Assembly (NCBI GenBank): GCA_003612585.1
Contig: RAZH01000007.1
Coordinates: forward strand, 153,855 to 217,854
Length of the DNA: 64,000 bases
Direction: 5' to 3'
DNA from: a bacterium 1XD42-54
Lineage (GTDB): Bacteria > Bacillota > Clostridia > Lachnospirales > Lachnospiraceae
Shown: positions 20,445 through 29,364 of the stretch, in pieces
Position numbering within the stretch: position 1 is the stretch's first letter
Layout of the letters: the number at the start of each line of letters is the position of its first letter
Position numbers and translations under genes: made by a program
Notes under the pieces: model-generated
Database searches by the model: none
What the model was told of the DNA's origin: nothing
What the model saw: the letters and a program-made list of their open reading frames with translations, nothing else

Positions 20445-21230
20445 TCAATTTTCACAAAATTCAAGCACTTTGCGATAAGACAAATGCCCTCCAAACAAAT
20501 CCAGTGCGCTTCCGACCGTCACATCGACACATCCCCTTCCAAGCCGTTTTAACAAGCAAAGGTCTGCATAGCTTCCAACGCCCCCCGCATAAGTTATTGG
20601 CTTCTTACCCCAGGTTCCTAAAAGCTCTGCCAATGGTTTTTCAATCCCCTCTGCCTTCCCTTCCACATCAGCTGCATGAATCAGAAATTCATCACAGTAC
20701 CCGGACAATTCATCGAGGACCTGTTGATTCAGACGTACATCCGTAAACTTCTGCCAACGGTCTGTAACAATATAATAATCATCGTCCTTTTTCCGGCAGC
20801 TCAAATCAAGCACGAGATGTTTTTTCCCTACCTCACGTACCAGACGTTGCAGATTGCCATAATGAATCTGTCCTTCCCGAAACACATATGAAGTTACAAT
20901 CACATGCGAAGCTCCCGCGTCTAAAAACTGCGCCGCATTTCCTTCCTGAATGCCTCCGCCTACCTGCAGACCTCCCGGATATGCCGCCAGTGCACGTAAA
21001 GCCTGCTCTTTCGTATCTTCATAATATGGCGACGCAGAAGGATTCAGCAAAATCACATGTCCCCCTGTAAGACCTTCTCTTTGGTAAAACCGGGCATAAA
21101 ACTCGGCATCCTGCTCCGATACAAAATTTTCCTTGGCCATATCACCTGCATCCTGCAGGCTTCCACCCACAATCTGCTTTACTTTTCCATTATGTATATC
21201 GATACATGGTCGAAATCTCATATATTCCAT
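20445..21230 (-). CDS. Eukaryote-type ProFAR isomerase (HisA/His6 family)
   Basis: 261 residues. The pattern is that of fungal/plant HIS6 rather than bacterial HisA: RFRPCIDIHNGKVKQIVGG at the start, NFVSEQ, LQVGGGI, the long VLDLSCRKKDDDYYIV segment, DEFLIHAADVEGK and the C-terminal DVTVGSALDLFGG. HisA isomerises ProFAR to PRFAR, step 4 of histidine synthesis, with two catalytic aspartates; the CIDIHNG and AADVEG aspartates are present. No other his gene is nearby, so it is an orphan. ATG 21230 has AAGGAAAGG upstream; ATG 21221 is an alternative start. Confidence 0.92.
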   Translation of the reverse strand: MEYMRFRPCIDIHNGKVKQIVGGSLQDAGDMAKENFVSEQDAEFYARFYQREGLTGGHVILLNPSASPYYEDTKEQALRALAAYPGGLQVGGGIQEGNAAQFLDAGASHVIVTSYVFREGQIHYGNLQRLVREVGKKHLVLDLSCRKKDDDYYIVTDRWQKFTDVRLNQQVLDELSGYCDEFLIHAADVEGKAEGIEKPLAELLGTWGKKPITYAGGVGSYADLCLLKRLGRGCVDVTVGSALDLFGGHLSYRKVLEFCEN

Positions 21231-21373
21231 GTCCTTTCCTTATGTATTTGAAAATTTTCCCAGATCTGTCACGCTTCAACCAACAGGGAAAACCGGAAAA
21301 ATTCTGCCGCAATCCGTTTCCGGTGCGGCAGAAGCTATCTTTGTTTTCTGTTTTTTACGCATGTAGTACGTGT

Positions 21374-21901
21374 TTATCTTTCTGTATTTCCGGTCAATGC
21401 ATCGCCAGCATTTTCCACACCGTTAATCAGATCTTTTCCAGCATCACCTACGCCATTTACAATGTCACGGCCCGCATCGCCAAGGCCTGTCCCCACATCC
21501 GTCCTTGTTCTGTTTGTATTGTCGTCTGTGTCAGTATCATTTACATTGGTGCCATTCTCTAATGCATTTTCGTCTGTCACGCTGTTTACGTTATTGTCCG
21601 TATTATTGTCTGTCTCATCATCATCCAGTGCATCTCGATCTGTCTGAGAATTGTCTACACCGTTCACAGTACCGCCTGCGCCCGTCTCTGCATTGTTCTC
21701 AGTAGCGACAGTTCCTGTACCGTTTTTGTCATTATCGTTTTTATCATTCTTGTCATTGTTGCCATTCATATCATTTTTGCCATTCTCTGTCATTGTAGCA
21801 TTTTCATCCACTGTGTCGTTTTTGTCGTTACCGCAGCCTGCAAGAAGCGCCATACAGCACACACAGGCCAGACATAATGCGTACTTTCTCCAACGTTTCA
21901 T
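21374..21901 (-). CDS. Asn/Asp/Thr-rich low-complexity lipoprotein
   Basis: 175 residues. A type II signal peptide (MKRWRKYALCLACVCCMALLAGC) gives lipobox LAGC, so the mature chain would be anchored to the outer face of the membrane at that cysteine. The rest is a low-complexity chain of Asn, Asp, Thr, Gly and Glu with repeated NDKN, TDDN and GVGDAGKD-like units and no globular domain. The last 40 residues contain a quasi-repeat (GLGDAGRDIVNG, GVGDAGKDLING, GVENAGDALTG). Function unknown; adjacent to another exported protein. AGGAGAACAG ribosome site. Confidence 0.8.
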   Translation of the reverse strand: MKRWRKYALCLACVCCMALLAGCGNDKNDTVDENATMTENGKNDMNGNNDKNDKNDNDKNGTGTVATENNAETGAGGTVNGVDNSQTDRDALDDDETDNNTDNNVNSVTDENALENGTNVNDTDTDDNTNRTRTDVGTGLGDAGRDIVNGVGDAGKDLINGVENAGDALTGNTER

Positions 21902-22050
21902 AATTATTCTGTTCTCCTTTTCATTTATTCCTGTAACTGGCGGTCAAAACAGAGGTTGTCTTTGTATGACCGTTATGGTAATAAGTATATACGCTTTTAT
22001 TGCTTTTATACCAATCTTACAGGAATAAATGACAGAAAAAGAAGAACACT

Positions 22051-24480
22051 TTATTTAACAGTTACCTTACATTTTACAGAGACATTGCCTGCTTTTACCG
22101 TAATCACTGCTTTGCCTTTTTTCTTTGCCGTAATTTTTCCTTTGGATGAAACGGAAGCTACGGATTTATTCGACGAAATAAACGTTATTTTAGCCTGGCT
22201 TCCGGATGGAGACAATTTTGGATTCAGTGTCTTGGATTTTCCGCGCTTCAGTGTAACCGATCCAGCAATATTTGTAATTTTCTTGGGCGCCATTTTCGGC
22301 ACTGTAACGGTCATTACCGCCTTTTTACTTCCCGATTTTACCGTTATTTTAGCTTTTCCGGACCCTTTTGCCGTAATTACACCCTTAGAACTAACCGACG
22401 CTACTTTTTTATTAGAAGAAGCGTACGTAACCTTCTCCTGGCTTGTAATCGGACTGATCACAGGCGCCAGCGCTTTCTTTTTGCCAAGCGAAAGCTTTAA
22501 CGTTTTCGGAACTCCCGTAATCTTTGTAGTCCTTACCGCGCCTGACTGCACCTTCACGGTAATACTCTTTTTCAGACCGGACGCCAGCGTCACTGTTACC
22601 GTTGCATTACCTGTCTTTTTCTGAGCTGTAATTTTTCCCTTACTGTTTACTTTTACGATTTTCGTGTTATCTGATTTCCAACTTTTGATCTTGTCGCCCT
22701 TTGCAAGCCCAGAAATCTTCACAGCCGATGTCGACTGACCTTTTTTCAGAGTAAGGCTCGTTACGTTGACTTTTATCGTCGGAATCCGGGCGCTCCCCGG
22801 ATCATTTACTGTGTTTTTCGTGCCGCAGCCGTTCTCACAGAAAGCGGTCATGGTACCATCGCGATTCCATCCGGCGTTTTTATCTGATACGTAATTTGTA
22901 AACCTATGATTAATCAACTCTAAAACTTGTAACGTTTTCTCATTACACGCAGAACAATTCACATACTCTGTTCCATAATTTGCACAGGTTGCATTTTGAC
23001 GCTGTATGGTCCATGTATGATAATGGGAATCTTCAGCCCCACTTTCATATCCAACCCTTCTAAGTATAGGCGCAGCAAAGTTTTGTGTATAAAAACTACC
23101 CGAAAAATTAGTATAAATTGTTCGTTCTGCCTCAATTGTATATCCACTCATTCCACGGGATGATGCGCCTGTCAGACAATAAACGGTACTTGGTGTGTTG
23201 CTGCTATTGTCATCCCATGTAGCATCTATCACATACCATTTTCCGTCATCCATTTTGACATAATTCCACATATGAGCGCCACCCGCATTTCCAACAACCA
23301 AGGCACTCTCTAATCCGGCCTCCTGACAAAGAAGTTTAAATGCTTTGGCATACCCTTCGCAAACAACCCGCTTTGTGGGAGAAAGAAAAACGCCCGCAGC
23401 TGAATGCGCATATGCCTTTGCCAGCGCAGTTGTCCCTTCATCGTAAATCAGAAGATTACACAAATAATCATGAATCGCTTTCACTTTTCCACTGGCTGTA
23501 GAAACATCCCGCCCTTGTATTGCCGCTTGATATGCTGCTTTCACCGCTTGATCAAACGCCGCAACCTCCATGCCTGCACCTGTATAAATCATGCGCGGAG
23601 ACAATGTAATTCCTGTCACCACACTTGGATAATTCATACTTGAAAAATTATAAAGAAACATAGGTGCATCCATCCAGAATACCTCCGGATAGTCATACAT
23701 AAATGCATCAAACGCTGACTGCATAATACGACGTACACTTTCCTGAGCCTTCGCCAGCTCTGTTGCATTCGCAATCGGGAACTGCTCCGCAAATGTAATC
23801 ACAAGCTTTGAATCGTCACTCACCGCAACCCTAGCATCCACATAAGCGCCTTTCATCGCATCATATACATTCCTTGCTTCCCCAGAAAGCTGTCCGCCAT
23901 AAGAATCTACATACTGGCCTGCATAAAAAGTACGGGCTTTGGCCGCCTGTGCATCCGACGCGTACCCACTCGTTGCAAGCTGCTCAACAATATTTCCTAA
24001 AAGCTCCGGCGCCACTTCCTCCGTAAGCCCTTCCTGATTGGGGTCTATCGCTTCGGCAGCTACCAAAAAATCATCTACAAGTATCCCTTCCGGGCCAATT
24101 TCAGTTCCATCGTCTGACTGCTCAGCTCTCTCCTCTTCCGGCTGTGTAAAACCATCAGTTCCTTCTGGCTCAGACGGATCTCCTTCTGGCTGCACAATCG
24201 CGCTGTCTTCCTCCAGCACAGATTCTTCATCGCCCGGTTCCACAAACAATTCGTCTGGCAGTGTATCTTCTTCCATTTCCACAGCTGCGTCATAATCCCA
24301 GGCGCTATCGCTTATCAGCTCGGTATCCTGCCCTGCTTCTGAAGGTTCGTTTTCCTCCGGCGCAGCCTGCATTTCTTCATACGCGTTTCCATCCAACGTC
24401 ACTTCGCCTGCCGTAGCGCTTCCCACAGGTACTACTGCCATAAATACAGCCAAGGCGATCGCCGTCAATTTTTTTCTCAT
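22051..24480 (-). CDS. Secreted transglutaminase-like protein with three BIG2 domains
   Basis: 809 residues from ATG 24480 (AGGGG six bases upstream). Sec signal peptide MRKKLTAIALAVFMAVVPVGSATA, an acidic low-complexity region to about residue 140, then a helical segment and a transglutaminase-like core with catalytic Cys (KRVVCEGYAKAFKLLC), His (GGAHMWNYVK) and Asp (YVIDATWDD). A Cys-rich patch follows (about residues 470-560: CANYGTEYVNCSACNEK, CENGCGTK), then three bacterial Ig-like group 2 repeats with SSNKKVASVSSKGVITAK signatures. Probably a surface or matrix protein that processes or crosslinks peptides; substrate unknown. No sortase signal, so attachment may rely on the BIG2 region. 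Confidence 0.88.
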   Translation of the reverse strand: MRKKLTAIALAVFMAVVPVGSATAGEVTLDGNAYEEMQAAPEENEPSEAGQDTELISDSAWDYDAAVEMEEDTLPDELFVEPGDEESVLEEDSAIVQPEGDPSEPEGTDGFTQPEEERAEQSDDGTEIGPEGILVDDFLVAAEAIDPNQEGLTEEVAPELLGNIVEQLATSGYASDAQAAKARTFYAGQYVDSYGGQLSGEARNVYDAMKGAYVDARVAVSDDSKLVITFAEQFPIANATELAKAQESVRRIMQSAFDAFMYDYPEVFWMDAPMFLYNFSSMNYPSVVTGITLSPRMIYTGAGMEVAAFDQAVKAAYQAAIQGRDVSTASGKVKAIHDYLCNLLIYDEGTTALAKAYAHSAAGVFLSPTKRVVCEGYAKAFKLLCQEAGLESALVVGNAGGAHMWNYVKMDDGKWYVIDATWDDNSSNTPSTVYCLTGASSRGMSGYTIEAERTIYTNFSGSFYTQNFAAPILRRVGYESGAEDSHYHTWTIQRQNATCANYGTEYVNCSACNEKTLQVLELINHRFTNYVSDKNAGWNRDGTMTAFCENGCGTKNTVNDPGSARIPTIKVNVTSLTLKKGQSTSAVKISGLAKGDKIKSWKSDNTKIVKVNSKGKITAQKKTGNATVTVTLASGLKKSITVKVQSGAVRTTKITGVPKTLKLSLGKKKALAPVISPITSQEKVTYASSNKKVASVSSKGVITAKGSGKAKITVKSGSKKAVMTVTVPKMAPKKITNIAGSVTLKRGKSKTLNPKLSPSGSQAKITFISSNKSVASVSSKGKITAKKKGKAVITVKAGNVSVKCKVTVK

Positions 24481-24509
24481 TTTTATCCCCTGCCTCCTGC
24501 AAACATCCG

Positions 24510-25376
24510 TCACCTTGCATCGCCCATAAAAAACAGTGCCACTGTTCCCGGACCGGAATGCGCGCCAATGGTAGGGCCTATCGGGCTGATCAGGAACTGG
24601 TCAACACCAAATCGTTTCTGCACCTGCTCCTTTACATACACTGCGTCCTCATAGCAGTCCCCATGACTGATAAAGACGATATCATTCTGTTCCCGGAAAC
24701 TTCCCATTTTCTGTTCCATGCTGTCCACAAGCGCATTCAGCGACTTCCTTCGGCCACGTACCTTGGAAAGTGGAATCAAATGTCCCTCGCCATCGACATG
24801 CAATACCGGCTTAATATTGACGAGTGTGCCAAGGACAGCCGCCGTTTTTGAAACGCGGCCTCCACGGTAGAGATGAAACAGATCATCTACCGTAAAATAG
24901 TGACACACATGCATCTTATTCTCCTCCAGCCACGCTACCATCTCCTCATAAGAAAGGCCCTCTGCCTGCTTTTCGAGCGCTTTGTGTACCAGGAGTCCCT
25001 CACCCATAGACGCCGCCAGCGAATCAATTACCGTAATCCGGCAATCCGGACGCTCTTCCATCAGCTCCTCCGCCGCCAGCCGCACACTGTTATAAGTACC
25101 GCTTAAGCCTCCGGAAAATGCAATGTGAATAATCTGTTTGTGCAACTGCAAAAATTCTACGAGTTTTTCCTTCGCCTCCTCCGGATTAATCTGAGAGGTT
25201 GTCGGCATGCACCCTTCCCGCATCTTTTTATAGAACTCCTGAGAAGAAAGCGAATTCTCTGCATCATACGTCTTGCCATCCAGCAAATACGTAAGCGACA
25301 TCGTACGCAGATCGTGCTCCGCAATATACTCCTTTGGGAAATCCGCCATATTGTCAGTCGTAATCAAATAATCCAT
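24510..25376 (-). CDS. DegV-family fatty-acid-binding protein
   Basis: 288 residues from the ATG at 25376 (GGAGG eight bases upstream); upstream in-frame ATGs lack a site. DegV signatures: MDYLITTDNMADFP, MPTTSQINPEEAKEKL, IAFSGGLSGTYNSVRLAAEEL, DSLAASMGEGLLV and YRGGRVSKTAAVLGTLVNIKP. Family members (FakB in staphylococci) bind a fatty acid for phosphorylation by FakA; no fakA is in this window. Cytosolic. Own promoter at 25432-25460. Confidence 0.95.
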   Translation of the reverse strand: MDYLITTDNMADFPKEYIAEHDLRTMSLTYLLDGKTYDAENSLSSQEFYKKMREGCMPTTSQINPEEAKEKLVEFLQLHKQIIHIAFSGGLSGTYNSVRLAAEELMEERPDCRITVIDSLAASMGEGLLVHKALEKQAEGLSYEEMVAWLEENKMHVCHYFTVDDLFHLYRGGRVSKTAAVLGTLVNIKPVLHVDGEGHLIPLSKVRGRRKSLNALVDSMEQKMGSFREQNDIVFISHGDCYEDAVYVKEQVQKRFGVDQFLISPIGPTIGAHSGPGTVALFFMGDAR

Positions 25377-25431
25377 TGAAATGCCCTCCAAATCAAAGCT
25401 TACTTTTATACCTGGTAAATTCATTTTTGAA

Positions 25432-25460
25432 ATCATACCACGAACAGGAAAACTTTGCAA
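25432..25460 (-). promoter_or_regulatory. sigma-A promoter of the DegV gene
   Basis: Minus strand: TTGCAA (25460-25455), 17-bp spacer, TATGAT (25437-25432). Confidence 0.7.
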
Positions 25461-25557
25461 ATACTAGTTAAATCTCAAAACAAAACAGTAACAGGCATAA
25501 TGCCTGACCACACAAAATAAGATATATTAACTATAAAATTTTTTATCGGAGTAAACC

Positions 25558-26073
25558 ATGAGTTCCAAGCCTAAAATCATTGTCCTCAAACTACGCGAAG
25601 TCATTTACACCCTGATGCTGCTTTTCCTCGTCATCCTGCTGGCTGTCTGCCTGTTTCTGATGTTTTCCGGAAAAGCGAAAAAAGAGAGTGCATCCACAGG
25701 CCTACAGACGGAAAACCAAAGTGCGCCAAGTACTGAAAACACGTCCGGGGAATCCTCAGACCGTCTCTCTTATCGCCCCGGCATTTACACAACACCAGTC
25801 ACACTGGGGAATTCTGCCGCTGAAGTGGAAGTTACCGTGGATCAGAACCACATCAACAGCATCCGCCTTGTAAATTTAAGTGAAACAACGGCTGCTGCCT
25901 ATCCTCTTGTATCGCCTTCACTGGATCACATTGCATCTCAGATTCTGGAAAAGCAGAGCCTGGAGGGAATTACAAGTCCGCAGGAAAACCGCTATACCTC
26001 CCAGCTCCTTCTCTCTGCCATCAGTGACGCACTGCGCCTTGCACAATCTGACGAAACAAATACGTCGCAGTAA
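25558..26073 (+). CDS. Membrane-anchored FMN_bind-like protein
   Basis: 171 residues. One membrane segment near the N-terminus (about residues 15-37), a Ser/Thr-rich linker, then an extracytoplasmic domain beginning YRPGIYTTPVTLGNSAAEVEVTVDQNHI and ending YTSQLLLSAISDALRLA. The GxY...L.V.V..I.SI pattern resembles the FMN_bind (PF04205) fold, but the flavin-attachment threonine context is not clear, so cofactor binding is doubtful. Divergent from the DegV gene; GGAG six bases before the ATG. Followed by a two-way terminator. Confidence 0.6.
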   Translation: MSSKPKIIVLKLREVIYTLMLLFLVILLAVCLFLMFSGKAKKESASTGLQTENQSAPSTENTSGESSDRLSYRPGIYTTPVTLGNSAAEVEVTVDQNHINSIRLVNLSETTAAAYPLVSPSLDHIASQILEKQSLEGITSPQENRYTSQLLLSAISDALRLAQSDETNTSQ

Positions 26074-26180
26074 GTGAATTTGGAACCAAACTTGCAATGC
26101 AGCAAATATCGCACACGCGGACTGTAACGGTTCCCCGTAGGGGCATTTCTCCAACAGTTCAACAAATGGGTCTGTATAAC

Positions 26181-26214
26181 AAAACAGGAGGCCTTGCAGC
26201 ACCTCCTGTTTTTT
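26181..26214. terminator. Bidirectional terminator between FMN_bind-like gene and formate channel
   Basis: Stem AAAACAGGAGG / CCTCCTGTTTT around a ten-base loop, followed by TTTTATCTTTT on the plus strand. The other strand also carries a T-run. Confidence 0.85.
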
Positions 26215-26220
26215 ATCTTT

Positions 26221-26274
26221 TCTATGTTATGTTTCTTTTCTATGTTATGTTTCTTTTCTATGTTATTTATCTTT
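26221..26274. repeat. 18-bp tandem repeat, three copies
   Basis: Unit TCTATGTTATGTTTCTTT at 26221-26238 and 26239-26256, with a degenerate third copy at 26257-26274. The third copy spans the stop and last codons of the formate channel gene, so the array seems to have grown from the gene's 3' end. Confidence 0.9.
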
Positions 26275-27027
26275 TGAAATCAGATAGTACGGAACTGCCA
26301 CTAACAGAATACCGCCAATCATATTTCCAAGCGTAACAATACCAAGATTATAGAAAAATCCTCCAAAATTCACAGCAGCGTCATGCGGGTTCATAAGGCC
26401 GATGGACATAAAAGTCATGTTTGCAATGCTGTGTTCAAAACCACAGGCTACAAAGGTAGCAACGCAGCAGAAATTCATCGCGATTTTCGCACCCTCGGAT
26501 TTCAGTTTTGCACCGCACCAGATGGCAAGGCATACCAGCACATTACATAAAACCGCTTTTGCAAAAAGATTGAGCGGAGTTCCCGCCATCTTTGCAGCTG
26601 CTGTGCTTGTCAGGAACGTGCCAACCGCTTCATTGCTCATAATTCCAGTCGCCGTAAAAACAGCCGCGCCTACAACAGAACCGAGGAGGTTGCCGATGTA
26701 GCATACCACCCAAAGCTTGATTGTTTTTCCCCAGGAAACAGTTCCTGTCAGGCTTCCGACAGCCATTACAAAATTATTGCCTGTGAAAAGTTCAGCGCCT
26801 GCAACCGTCACAAGACAAAGGCCAACGGAGAAAATAATGCCGCAGATCAGCTTCTGCATCGGCTCCCCTGCCATATTTCCGCCTACAATTCCCATCAAAA
26901 TACTTCCAAATGCTATGTATAATCCCGCCAGAAATGACATCAAAACATAACCAAACGGATTTTTTTCCAATAATCCGACTTTTCCTCTGGCAGTATTGCC
27001 TACTGCTTCTATTTCATTTTTAAACAT
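26263..27027 (-). CDS. Formate/nitrite-family channel (FocA/FdhC type)
   Basis: 254 residues from ATG 27027 (GGGAGGAAACG upstream). Six hydrophobic segments with FNT signatures: YIAFGSILMG in helix 1, AELFTGNNFVMAVG in the helix 2 broken region, CNVLVCLAIWCGAKLKSEGAKI and FEHSIANMTFMSIG with the central His of the pore. Moves formate across the membrane. It lies directly downstream of the formate-tetrahydrofolate ligase gene, which indicates a one-carbon role rather than nitrite. A terminator-like stem separates the two genes, so co-transcription is uncertain. Confidence 0.93.
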   Translation of the reverse strand: MFKNEIEAVGNTARGKVGLLEKNPFGYVLMSFLAGLYIAFGSILMGIVGGNMAGEPMQKLICGIIFSVGLCLVTVAGAELFTGNNFVMAVGSLTGTVSWGKTIKLWVVCYIGNLLGSVVGAAVFTATGIMSNEAVGTFLTSTAAAKMAGTPLNLFAKAVLCNVLVCLAIWCGAKLKSEGAKIAMNFCCVATFVACGFEHSIANMTFMSIGLMNPHDAAVNFGGFFYNLGIVTLGNMIGGILLVAVPYYLISKDK

Positions 27028-27123
27028 ATCGTTTCCTCCCTGCACACGTTCCAATCAGTTTGCAGCCGCGCTTCCGTCTTTTCTACCCCTGCAACTGTCA
27101 GCTGACTGATAAAATATAGTTAG

Positions 27124-27155
27124 AAAGCCGGGCGCGTATCAAGCCGCCCGGCTTT
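27124..27155 (-). terminator. Strong hairpin after fhs
   Basis: An 11-bp perfect stem (AAAGCCGGGCG / CGCCCGGCTTT) lies 67 bases past the fhs stop. On the minus strand it is followed by CTAACTATATTTT, a weak T-run, so partial read-through into the formate channel gene is possible. Confidence 0.7.
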
Positions 27156-27221
27156 TGGCCAAAACAATTTCAACACATCTGAATCTGATCTTCTCAAATC
27201 CACGTATGGTCTTTTCAGAAT

Positions 27222-28907
27222 TTAGAACAGTCCGGAAATCTTTCCTGTCTCGTCTACATCAATTCTCTCTGCAGCCGGAACCTTCGGCAGACCCGGCATT
27301 GTCATGATTTCTCCGGTCAGAGCTACGATAAAGCCTGCACCTGCCGAAATCTTCAGGTTACGTACCGTAACTTCAAAGTCCGTCGGAGCGCCAAGTTTTG
27401 TCTGGTCATCTGTCAGAGAATACTGGGTCTTTGCCACACAGATCGGGCAGTTGCCGTAGCCAAGTGCCTCAAGCTCTTTTGCCTGTTTCTGTGCATTTGC
27501 AGTCAGAACCACTTTCTTGCCGCCGTAGATCTTCTGTACGATCTGATTCAGCTTATCTTCGATGCTTCCTTCCAGCTCATAGCTGTAAGTAAAGTCGTTC
27601 GGCTCTTCTACAAGACGGATTACTTCTTCTGCAAGGCGTTTTCCACCTTCGCCGCCCTTTGCCCATACTTCAGAAAGTGCAACGTTTACGCCAAGCTCTC
27701 TACACTTGCTCTCTACGAGGTCAAGCTCTGCCTTTGTATCGGTCGGGAATGCATTGATTGCAACCACGCACGGAAGTTTGTATACGTTCTTGATGTTGCT
27801 TACATGTTTCAGAAGGTTCGGAAGACCTTTCTCAAGTGCTTCCAGGTTCTCATTGTTCAGATCAGCCTTCGCCACGCCGCCGTTGTATTTCAGTGCACGA
27901 ACTGTAGCAACGATAACAACTGCGTTCGGTGTCAGTCCTGCCATACGGCACTTGATATCAAGGAACTTCTCTGCTCCAAGGTCTGCACCAAAGCCTGCCT
28001 CTGTGATCGCATAATCACCAAGCTTCAGAGCCATCTTTGTAGCGATTACGGAGTTACATCCGTGAGCGATGTTTGCGAACGGTCCGCCGTGTACGATAGC
28101 CGGTACATGCTCCAGAGTCTGAACAAGGTTCGGCTTCAGAGCGTCCTTCAGCAGTGCACACATAGCACCCTGTGCATTCAGATCGCCTGCTGTTACCGGC
28201 TTCTGCTCGGAAACCTTGCCATATGTATATCCAATGATGATCCGTGCAAGACGGTTCTTCAGGTCTGTAATGTCACTTGCAAGACACAGTACTGCCATGA
28301 TCTCAGATGCTACAGTGATGTCATAACCATCCTCTCTCGGCATACCGTTCGTCTTTCCGCCAAGTCCGTCTACCACGAAACGAAGCTGACGATCGTTCAT
28401 ATCCACACATCTTCTCCATGTAATCTTACGCGGGTCGATGTTCAGCGCATTGCCCTGGTAAATATGATTGTCAATCATAGCTGCAAGCAGGTTGTTTGCT
28501 GCGCCGATTGCGTGGAAGTCACCTGTGAAGTGAAGGTTGATATCTTCCATCGGAACTACCTGTGCGTATCCGCCGCCTGCTGCTCCGCCCTTTACGCCGA
28601 ATACCGGTCCGAGAGACGGCTCACGAAGAGCTACCATAACATTTTTGCCAAGCTTCTGAAGTCCGTCAGCCAGACCAACTGTCGTAGTTGTCTTTCCTTC
28701 ACCTGCCGGTGTCGGGTTGATCGCGGTAACAAGAACCAGCTTGCCATTCGGCTTGTCAGAATCTTTCAGAAGATTGTAGTCAATTTTTGCCTTGTAATTT
28801 CCATACTGCTCCAGATATTTCGGGTCAATGCCAGCCTTTGCTGCGATCTCCGTAATCGGAGACATAACGGTTTCCTGTGCGATTTCAATATCAGATTTGA
28901 ATCCCAT
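27222..28907 (-). CDS. fhs: Formate-tetrahydrofolate ligase
   Basis: 561 residues, full length. ATP-dependent ligation of formate to tetrahydrofolate, giving 10-formyl-THF for purines and, in acetogens, the methyl branch of the Wood-Ljungdahl pathway. P-loop-like [45 protein letters not shown] and the C-terminal [24 protein letters not shown] are characteristic. AAGGAGGATTTTACTACA precedes ATG 28907. Transcription appears to begin about 29475, leaving a leader of about 570 nt with a ZTP riboswitch and a second structured RNA. Confidence 0.99.
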   Translation of the reverse strand: MGFKSDIEIAQETVMSPITEIAAKAGIDPKYLEQYGNYKAKIDYNLLKDSDKPNGKLVLVTAINPTPAGEGKTTTTVGLADGLQKLGKNVMVALREPSLGPVFGVKGGAAGGGYAQVVPMEDINLHFTGDFHAIGAANNLLAAMIDNHIYQGNALNIDPRKITWRRCVDMNDRQLRFVVDGLGGKTNGMPREDGYDITVASEIMAVLCLASDITDLKNRLARIIIGYTYGKVSEQKPVTAGDLNAQGAMCALLKDALKPNLVQTLEHVPAIVHGGPFANIAHGCNSVIATKMALKLGDYAITEAGFGADLGAEKFLDIKCRMAGLTPNAVVIVATVRALKYNGGVAKADLNNENLEALEKGLPNLLKHVSNIKNVYKLPCVVAINAFPTDTKAELDLVESKCRELGVNVALSEVWAKGGEGGKRLAEEVIRLVEEPNDFTYSYELEGSIEDKLNQIVQKIYGGKKVVLTANAQKQAKELEALGYGNCPICVAKTQYSLTDDQTKLGAPTDFEVTVRNLKISAGAGFIVALTGEIMTMPGLPKVPAAERIDVDETGKISGLF

Positions 28908-28966
28908 TGTAGTAAAATCCTCCTTAAATATATTTTAATTGTTTATGAACTGTTTTGTTAAGGTAC

Positions 28967-29253
28967 AAAAAAAGCACCTCAAGCGTCTGATGAATCTCAT
29001 GCACCCAGCCGGCTTGCCGTTTTCCCGGCTCACGGAGGCAATCAGAAAAGGGTCTGAATCCAAACGAAGCAACCTCTGCAAAATACAGACTCTGCAAAAT
29101 CCATCCGCCGCTTTTCTTTTACCATACCGATAACCGCACTAAAACTGCGCAAAGGGACACTTCATCCATCTTAACGCAGTAGCGGAAGCGATACTGTAAC
29201 GCGGAGGAACTCCTTCGTTCACAAAAAGACCTTCCCATCTTGTGACACTTAAC
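28967..29253 (-). ncRNA. Large structured RNA in the fhs leader, class not identified
   Basis: A long-range stem can close this segment: minus-strand AAGTGTCACAAG (29250-29239) pairs with CTTGAGGTGCTT (28983-28972) with one mismatch, and seven Ts follow (28973-28967). Inside are TCTGAT/ATCAGA (29046-29041 with 28991-28986 region) enclosing AGCCGG/CCGGCT, a CAGTA/TACTG hairpin in the first third, and TCCTCCGC pairing with GCGGCGGA. Closing helix plus T-run is the layout of a self-terminating structured RNA about 285 nt long. Size and setting recall the raiA-motif RNAs of Clostridia, but I cannot confirm that; it could also be a second riboswitch. Confidence 0.6.
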
Positions 29254-29364
29254 GTACTTGTATCTTCTCTACTTTCTTTATAGAAGAAATAGATATAAAA
29301 TTGTTGATGAAGATTTCTGTCTGCTGCTTTTGCTCTTTACACCTGACGGTTGGACCTGATAAAT

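Noticed and set aside
27804..28961. 385-codon open frame opposite fhs
   Set aside because: Shadow of fhs; Cys-rich and without ribosome site.
28984..29046. CTGATGA core suggesting a hammerhead ribozyme on the plus strand
   Set aside because: No GAAA core or third stem in the required order; the match is explained by the TCTGAT/ATCAGA stem of the RNA on the other strand.
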